From an uncultured Christensenellaceae bacterium (lineage in GTDB: Bacteria > Bacillota > Clostridia > Christensenellales > Borkfalkiaceae): a stretch of 64,000 bases of DNA. The notes beneath the pieces were generated by a model. It had not been told where the DNA came from. It made no database searches and was given only the letters and a program-made list of their open reading frames with translations. Position numbers and translations under genes: made by a program. The first letter of the stretch is position 1, and every line of letters starts with the position of its first letter. The DNA lies in assembly GCA_910586675.1 (NCBI GenBank), contig CAJUJO010000002.1, positions 67,312 to 131,311 of the forward strand, written 5' to 3'. This document shows, piece by piece, positions 59,799 through 64,000 of the stretch.

Positions 59799-60208
59799 AC
59801 GGAAAACAGATAAAAAAATTCGTGCGGCACAGAAGGGTAGCCTTTCTCGGCTCGGTCGACGGCGAAGGCTTCCCCAACGTGAAAGCCGTGTGCGCGCCCC
59901 GAAAGATTGAAGGGAACGATTATTATTTTCTTTCCAATTTGTCGTCCGCGCGCGTCGCGCAGTGGCGGGAAAACGGCAATGCTTGCCTGTATTTTTATCG
60001 GAAAGGCTTGTTTTCCTATGCGGGCGTGATATTTGTCGGCCGCGTGGAAGTCGTTACGGAACAGACGGTTAAGGACGAGCTTTGGCGCGCGGGAGATAAA
60101 TTCATCTATAAGGGCGGCTCTTCCGATCCCGATTATTGCGTCTTAAAATTTACGGCGGAGCGCGGACGGTGGTACCGCGATTTGAAAACGGCGAATTTTT
60201 CCGTCTGA
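59795..60208 (+). CDS. Pyridoxamine 5'-phosphate oxidase-fold flavin-binding protein
   Basis: A 137-residue split-barrel protein. VAFLGSVDGEGFPNVKAVCA near residue 15 and YYFLSNLSSARVAQWREN near 43 match the general-stress-protein-26-like branch that binds FMN, F420 or heme. YAGVIFVGRVEVV forms the central strands. It is too short and lacks the substrate residues for true PdxH. It overlaps the U32 stop (ATGA) and so closes that operon. Confidence 0.83.
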   Translation: MNGKQIKKFVRHRRVAFLGSVDGEGFPNVKAVCAPRKIEGNDYYFLSNLSSARVAQWRENGNACLYFYRKGLFSYAGVIFVGRVEVVTEQTVKDELWRAGDKFIYKGGSSDPDYCVLKFTAERGRWYRDLKTANFSV

Positions 60209-60252
60209 TTCCTCCGCGCATACGTCGGCACGCTTCGTACATATAATGAGGT

Positions 60253-60957
60253 ATGAGGTATTACCGTTCGGCGCGCCGCGGGGGCGGCGCGGTGTTTTTT
60301 GCCGTGCTCGCGGTCTTTCTCTGCTTCGCTCTGCTGTTCACGGGGATTTTTTATTGGAGCGGGAGCGCGCACGAAACCATTTCCGTTTCCAAAACTTATT
60401 ATTTCCTCGTGCGCGATTGCGAGGATACGACGGCTTCCGCCGTCGCGGGACAAATCTATTTTTCGGGCGGAGCCGGCTATATTCAGGAAGCGGGCGGGAA
60501 AAGCGCCGTCGTGCTCTCCTGCTATTTTACGGAAAACGACGCGCAGTTCGTCCGTTCCTCTATGGCGGAAAAGGGCGTCGAGGTAGCTGTGAGAAAGCTT
60601 TCCGCAAAAGATTTTTCTCTCAGCGGGAGCGCCTGTGCGGAGAGAAGCAGGCTCCTTTCCAACGCGGAAACGGCGGAAACGTGCGCGAAGATTCTGTTCG
60701 ATACCGCCAACGGATTGGAACGCACGGCGGTTTCGCAGGACGAAGCTCGGGCGGCGGTGCGCGGCGTATACAAAGCGCTCAAAGGCTTGCGGGAAGGCAA
60801 TGCGGGCGGTTTGTACGACCGCTGGAATGCGGCGCTCTATCAGACGGAACGGCGCGCGCGGGAAACCGCCGAAGGCATTCTGTTTGCCAAGGATTTGCGG
60901 TATTTGCAAGTCCAACTGTGCGATTTTATCGTGAATTTCAGCGATTATTTCACTTAA
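60253..60957 (+). CDS. Membrane-anchored protein with SPOR-like domain
   Basis: A 234-residue protein with a basic start, one transmembrane helix near residues 13-34 and an extracytoplasmic part. Residues about 47-125 (KTYYFLVRDCED, GGAGYIQEAGG, VLSCYFTENDAQFV) resemble a SPOR peptidoglycan-binding repeat; residues 130-234 are helical and unassigned. Upstream, TATAAT (60240-60245) sits only eight bases before the ATG and lacks a good -35; GCATA and CATATAAT are 17 bp apart, which recalls sporulation sigma promoters. A sporulation or cell-wall role is inference. Confidence 0.62.
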   Translation: MRYYRSARRGGGAVFFAVLAVFLCFALLFTGIFYWSGSAHETISVSKTYYFLVRDCEDTTASAVAGQIYFSGGAGYIQEAGGKSAVVLSCYFTENDAQFVRSSMAEKGVEVAVRKLSAKDFSLSGSACAERSRLLSNAETAETCAKILFDTANGLERTAVSQDEARAAVRGVYKALKGLREGNAGGLYDRWNAALYQTERRARETAEGILFAKDLRYLQVQLCDFIVNFSDYFT

Positions 60958-60961
60958 TGCC

Positions 60962-60990
60962 TTGTCAAATACATTATAATCGTTTATAAT
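60962..60990 (+). promoter_or_regulatory. Promoter of the lipid kinase gene (leaderless layout)
   Basis: -35 TTGTCA (60962-60967), 17-bp spacer, -10 TATAAT (60985-60990). The predicted transcription start is 60997, the A of ATG. There is no ribosome site between. Confidence 0.85.
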
Positions 60991-60996
60991 ATGTCT

Positions 60997-61905
60997 ATGA
61001 AATGTATCTTCCTTTACAATCCTAACAGCGGAAAGGGGAAAATTGCCAAAAAGCTGTCTTATATAAAAAAGAGATTGTGCACGAAGTACGATGAAGTTAC
61101 CGTCTATGCGGCATCGGGCGCGCGCGATCTCGAAGAGAAGGTGCGGGAGAGCGCGGACGCGGGATACGACGCCGTCATTTTCGCGGGCGGGGACGGCACG
61201 TTTAACAATATTCTGCACGGCGCGGGGGAGCGGAACGTACAGTTCGGCTATATTCCCGCAGGAACGGTAAACGACGTCGCTCGTTCCCTTAAAATTCCGC
61301 GCAGCGTGCGCGGCGCGCTCAACGTGATTTTGAAAGGGCATTCGGAAACGCTCGACTGCATGCGCGTCAACGGCGGAAATTATGCCATGTACGTTGCGGC
61401 GGCGGGAGCGTTTACGAGCGCCACGTATAAAACGCCGCAGTGGTCGAAGCGTGCGCTCGGTGCGCTTGCTTATGCGTTTGAAGCGGTAAAGAGCAATATG
61501 AAACTGGACGTCTTTCCCGTCAGCGCCGAGTGCGGCGAAAAGCGCGTGGAAACGCATGCCGTGCTCATTTTGGTGCTCAACGGGAAGTCGGTCGCAAGTT
61601 TTCCCATCAACAAAGACGGAAGCATGAAGGACGGAAAAATAGAAGCCGTCATCATCAAACAGGTGCAAAAACCAGGTTTTTTCCGCCGTATCGGCGCATA
61701 TTTTTCCGTCGCGTCGCTCTTTGTATTCGGATGCAAAGTCAAAAAGAAGGACATCGTGTATCTGAGCGGTGAGAGTATCTCTATACAAACGGATGAAAGC
61801 GTAGTGTGGGATTTCGACGGCGAGGAGGGCATCCGCGGAAACGTAACGGTGGAGGTCTGTCCGCGCAGTATTCGGCTGTTTGCGCCGAAAAATAAAAAAT
61901 TATAA
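60997..61905 (+). CDS. Diacylglycerol/lipid kinase family protein
   Basis: A 302-residue DagK/YegS-type kinase. It starts KCIFLYNPNSGKGKIAKKL; the ATP-binding loop is IFAGGDGTFNNILHGAG near residue 65, then IPAGTVNDVARSL near 87. The C-terminal beta-sandwich domain contains VWDFDGEEG near 270. The lipid substrate is not determined by sequence. ATG 60997 fits the predicted transcription start; ATG 60991 directly after the -10 box is the alternative. No terminator separates it from the tRNA promoter downstream. Confidence 0.88.
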   Translation: MKCIFLYNPNSGKGKIAKKLSYIKKRLCTKYDEVTVYAASGARDLEEKVRESADAGYDAVIFAGGDGTFNNILHGAGERNVQFGYIPAGTVNDVARSLKIPRSVRGALNVILKGHSETLDCMRVNGGNYAMYVAAAGAFTSATYKTPQWSKRALGALAYAFEAVKSNMKLDVFPVSAECGEKRVETHAVLILVLNGKSVASFPINKDGSMKDGKIEAVIIKQVQKPGFFRRIGAYFSVASLFVFGCKVKKKDIVYLSGESISIQTDESVVWDFDGEEGIRGNVTVEVCPRSIRLFAPKNKKL

Positions 61906-61923
61906 AAAAGGTATCAAAAACGC

Positions 61924-61952
61924 TTGCTTTTTACAGGCGATTTCTCTATAAT
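61924..61952 (+). promoter_or_regulatory. tRNA-Thr promoter
   Basis: -35 TTGCTT (61924-61929), 17-bp spacer, -10 TATAAT (61947-61952), about 21 bases upstream of the mature tRNA 5' end. Confidence 0.82.
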
Positions 61953-61973
61953 AATGAAGCATGTTTATATTAC

Positions 61974-62049
61974 GCTTCTGTGGCTCAGTCGGTAGAGCGA
62001 TTGATTCGTAATCAATAGGTCGCCGGTTCAAGTCCGGCCAGAAGCTCCA
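61974..62049 (+). tRNA. tRNA-Thr, anticodon CGU (reads ACG)
   Basis: A 76-base cloverleaf with encoded CCA. Acceptor arms GCTTCTG and CAGAAGC pair perfectly. The anticodon stem ATTGA/TCAAT encloses the loop TTCGTAA with anticodon CGT in DNA. The T-arm GCCGG-TTCAAGT-CCGGC is regular. Discriminator base T fits threonine tRNAs. CGU reads only ACG, so other isoacceptors must lie elsewhere. Confidence 0.96.
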
Positions 62050-62080
62050 TCTTTGTAGGACGGAAATACTTTCCTACTAT

Positions 62081-62114
62081 ATAAAGCCCGAAAACGGAAG
62101 TTTTCGGGCTTTAT
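62081..62114 (+). terminator. Terminator of the tRNA-Thr gene
   Basis: ATAAAGCCCGAAAAC and GTTTTCGGGCTTTAT pair around four bases, 31 bp after the tRNA. The stem is long but its final T-run is short. Confidence 0.8.
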
Positions 62115-62349
62115 CATACTAAATATTGTGTTTTTGGTAAAATGTTGCATTTTCGATTTTGACTACTGACTTTTTATGTTTCTATTAAAAAACAGGTTAT
62201 GAACTATCGACTTGATTTTTATCTCTAAAAATGATATATTTAATGTAGTAAATTTGCCGACAAAGGAAAATCGAGTATGATAAGATTTGTATCAATAAAA
62301 AGAAAGAAAAGTTGTCAACGCGCGAGTTTTAAAAAAGGAGAAGAGTAAA
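62115..62349. other. AT-rich intergenic region
   Basis: No gene seen. It contains a promoter at 62212-62240 and a leader of about 100 bases with an AAAAAAGGAG ribosome site at its end. Confidence 0.6.
62212..62240 (+). promoter_or_regulatory. Promoter of the small coiled-coil gene
   Basis: -35 TTGATT (62212-62217), 17-bp spacer, -10 TATATT (62235-62240). Confidence 0.75.
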
Positions 62350-62580
62350 ATGGAAAAAGCGGAAGAATTGAAGGCGGCGATCGAGGCGAGCGAAGAAGAG
62401 ATAGAGAAGCTGGAAAAGAAGCGGTTGCGTTCGCAGAGCGCGATATTGGAAGCGCAGCTGGACAAGAGAGAGCCGGACGCGCGGGACGCGGAATACTTCA
62501 AGGCGTTGACGTCTCTGATCCGTTTGGAGCGGGAAAAACTCCGCATGCTCCAAGCCGAGCTTAACGCCCTTGCGAAGTAA
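62350..62580 (+). CDS. Small coiled-coil protein (76 residues), unknown function
   Basis: Highly charged helical protein with two heptad-like stretches, KAAIEASEEEIEKLEKKRLR (residues 8-27) and LIRLEREKLRMLQAEL (about 56-71), predicted to form a helical hairpin. It has its own promoter, a good ribosome site and its own terminator, so it is a real monocistronic gene. No family recognised. It lies between tRNA-Thr and the surface-protein gene. Confidence 0.75.
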   Translation: MEKAEELKAAIEASEEEIEKLEKKRLRSQSAILEAQLDKREPDARDAEYFKALTSLIRLEREKLRMLQAELNALAK

Positions 62581-62604
62581 GAATCCCGCATAAAACTTCA
62601 ATAC

Positions 62605-62650
62605 AACGAACGCCCCCGCGCAAAAAAAAACGGCGCGGGGGCATTCGTTT
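62605..62650 (+). terminator. Strong intrinsic terminator
   Basis: AACGAACGCCCCCGCGC pairs with GCGCGGGGGCATTCGTT (one mismatch) around an A-rich loop and ends in TTTT. Confidence 0.88.
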
Positions 62651-62724
62651 TGCACGTAAAAGAGCGAAAAATGAATAAATAGGGCGAAAAAAGCGAATTT
62701 TTTCAAAGATAACGGAAAAAAATA

Positions 62725-62753
62725 TTGATTGTAGACAAATTTTATGGTATGAT
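62725..62753 (+). promoter_or_regulatory. Promoter of the surface-protein gene
   Basis: -35 TTGATT (62725-62730), 17-bp spacer, -10 TATGAT (62748-62753). A second TATAAT lies at about 62782-62787 without a clear -35. An AAAGGAGG ribosome site precedes ATG 62826 by 11 bases. Confidence 0.72.
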
Positions 62754-62825
62754 TAATACAGATAGTATTATCCTGTGGTAGTATAATCTGAATTGCAGAG
62801 AAACGGAAAGGAGGCAAGGTGAAAC

Positions 62826-63956
62826 ATGAGAAGAGAATATAACCCGTTAAACTCAATGGGGGGGGGTAAAACTTCTAATTGTTTATTAGCTAAAATTACA
62901 CGCGCGGTATTGATTCCGCTGTGCGTGTTCATGCTATTTGCGGGGTTGTCTTTTACTTTTGTGCCTAATCAACCGCCGCAGGCGGAAGCCGCTTCGATAA
63001 CGGACGAAATTTATAACGAAACGGGCGACTATTTTGAACCTGCCGTATTGAAGAAACTGTATGCCGCTATAACGGGAAAGGCAAACGCCACCTACAGTAC
63101 GGTTGTGCAGCTTGCTTCTACGCCCAAAGGATTTTCCGAAATGAACCAAACCAAAATCAAGATCGGCGGAAAGATTTGGGACGTAATGTATCTCACTAAA
63201 GCGGGCGGAAACGTTGTGTTGACGTTATGCGCAAGTTTTTCTTCAAGTGAAAATTTCAACCCGAAAGGGGGGAGCAATTCGGACGGCAATAACCCGGGAA
63301 ACATGTACGGAACAAGTTACGTCCGCGCGAGTTTGTTGAGCGGCGACGGGCAGACCCGTCAATACAACAACGGACCGAATGCTTTGACGAGTTTGTCTTC
63401 TCCTACGCCGTTGGGAAATACGTTTAAGCCTTATACGACGGGTAATTTTACGAAATATATTCTCACGCCCGCAGAGGCGCAGTATCAGGCTACGGAAAAT
63501 AACTACGGGCGGGGCGCTGCCTACACTTATTCAAAAGGTTCGGGGTATAACTTAGTTACTTTGAATAACGACGCGTTCGGAACACCCGAAGGAACGGTAC
63601 AATACGGTTCTGCGGGTAGTTATGCGGGAAAAGCGAATTATGACGCATGGAAGAACGATTTATTATGGCTTCCCAGCTTAACCGAGCTGGGGGCGGGGAG
63701 TGCAGGCGGACTTTGGAAGACCACTGTGAAAAACTTAAGGCGCGGACATTGGTGGATGACGCGTTCAGCCGCTCACGATCAATACCATCGTGTCGTAACT
63801 ATGGATGGTGCGTCCATTTGTATATTCGCGGCTGATACTGTCAATTTTACTAACTATATTTATCCTGCATTTCATCTTAACCTTACACTCGCGGGAGCTG
63901 CGCTGGACGTGCCGGAGCAACCCGAGTCGAGCATTCCCGTTTACAGCGGAATGGCG
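62826..63956 (+). CDS. Secreted DUF6273-type surface protein (3' end missing)
   Basis: The frame is open from ATG 62826 to the window end; 377 codons are genuine, then adapter sequence begins at 63957. A 26-residue basic lead precedes a signal peptide (about 27-55, AVLIPLCVFMLFAGLSF) with likely cleavage after PPQAEA. The mature part has KIGGKIWDVMYLTKAGG near residue 117 and, near 285-350, WLPSLTELGAG, HWWMTRSAA and YPAFHLNLTLA, the pattern of DUF6273 domains in clostridial surface proteins. A nine-G run at codons 11-14 keeps the frame open only at this length. It is probably cell-wall attached, but the anchor would lie in the missing C-terminus. Confidence 0.82.
62858..62866 (+). repeat. 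Nine-G homopolymer inside the surface-protein gene
   Basis: Nine G encode the end of Met11 and three glycines (MGGG). A tenth G would put TAA directly after the glycine codons. Eight G would give a TAG seven codons after the tract. This is the classic layout of a slippage switch. Confidence 0.8.
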
Positions 63957-64000
63957 AGATCGGAAGAGCGTCGTGTAGGGAAAGAGTGTAGATCTCGGTG
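63957..64000. other. Illumina adapter sequence at the contig end
   Basis: The last 44 bases begin AGATCGGAAGAGCGTCGTGT and continue as the standard TruSeq universal adapter complement. This is a library artefact and not genomic DNA, so the contig ends at 63956. Confidence 0.97.

Noticed and set aside
60133..61788. A 551-codon minus-strand frame antisense to the SPOR-like and lipid kinase genes
   Set aside because: Both plus-strand genes have clear motifs and promoters; the antisense product shows no recognisable features.
62055..62078. GTAGGA...TCCTAC inverted repeat after tRNA-Thr as a regulatory element
   Set aside because: It is short and imperfect and lies in the tRNA trailer; 3'-end processing or chance explains it.

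Overview
The window is one end of a chromosomal contig from a Gram-positive bacterium of the class Clostridia. The evidence is the gene order infB-rbfA-nrnA-truB-ribF, the dgt-dnaG-rpoD-trmK-Nif3 block, a YlbJ-like sporulation membrane protein, RNase J, an archaeal-type prolyl-tRNA synthetase, strong AGGAGG ribosome sites and TTGACA-N17-TATAAT promoters. Coding DNA is GC-rich while promoters are AT-rich. An uncultured gut lineage of the Christensenellales type is my best guess, but that is inference. There is no rRNA operon, phage, insertion sequence or CRISPR array.

Layout. 1-9.4 kb: translation and cofactor genes (infB, partial at the left edge, then rbfA, nrnA, truB, ribF), a membrane zincin, an endonuclease IV-like TIM barrel, an Xaa-Pro peptidase, efp, dtd and a metallo-hydrolase. 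9.4-11.1 kb: a small accessory patch with an XRE repressor, paired palindromic operators, a cysteine-rich gene broken by an in-frame stop, and a membrane protein. 11-17.5 kb: a patatin, a ComEC-like hydrolase and the shikimate run aroC-B-E-Q-K plus a dehydrogenase. 17.6-29.3 kb: dgt-dnaG-rpoD-trmK, alr, a folate gene, rsmD, coaD, then DAHP synthase and prephenate dehydratase. With the aro run these give most of the phenylalanine route; aroA and tyrA are not in the window. 29.3-43.9 kb: YlbJ-like protein, second patatin, rarA, the transketolase/phosphohexomutase operon, degV, a DUF2207 protein, a lipoprotein with an ECF-type permease, proS, a PHP hydrolase and asnS.

44-52.6 kb is more accessory: a relic of a sugar-ABC permease, a heterodimeric ABC exporter behind a promoter whose spacer contains ten G, a nucleoside hydrolase, a possible small RNA, a possible 45-residue protein, an AT-rich flavoprotein gene with its own operators, and serC-serA. 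52.7-64 kb: an 883-residue protein built from about 19 copies of a DYDxIAExVA repeat, RNase J, a TfoX-like protein, an O-methyltransferase, a U32 protein, a flavin-binding protein, a SPOR-like membrane protein, a lipid kinase, tRNA-Thr, and a secreted DUF6273-type surface protein that runs off the end.

Main observations: (1) a run of nine G inside the start of the surface-protein gene and a run of ten G inside the ABC promoter, both candidate phase-variation switches; (2) two genes whose promoters place transcription start on the A of the start codon (leaderless mRNAs), with the same TATAAT-ATGNCT-ATG layout; (3) the DYD-repeat protein; (4) the last 44 bases are Illumina adapter sequence, so the contig end is artificial and the surface protein's last apparent residues are false.
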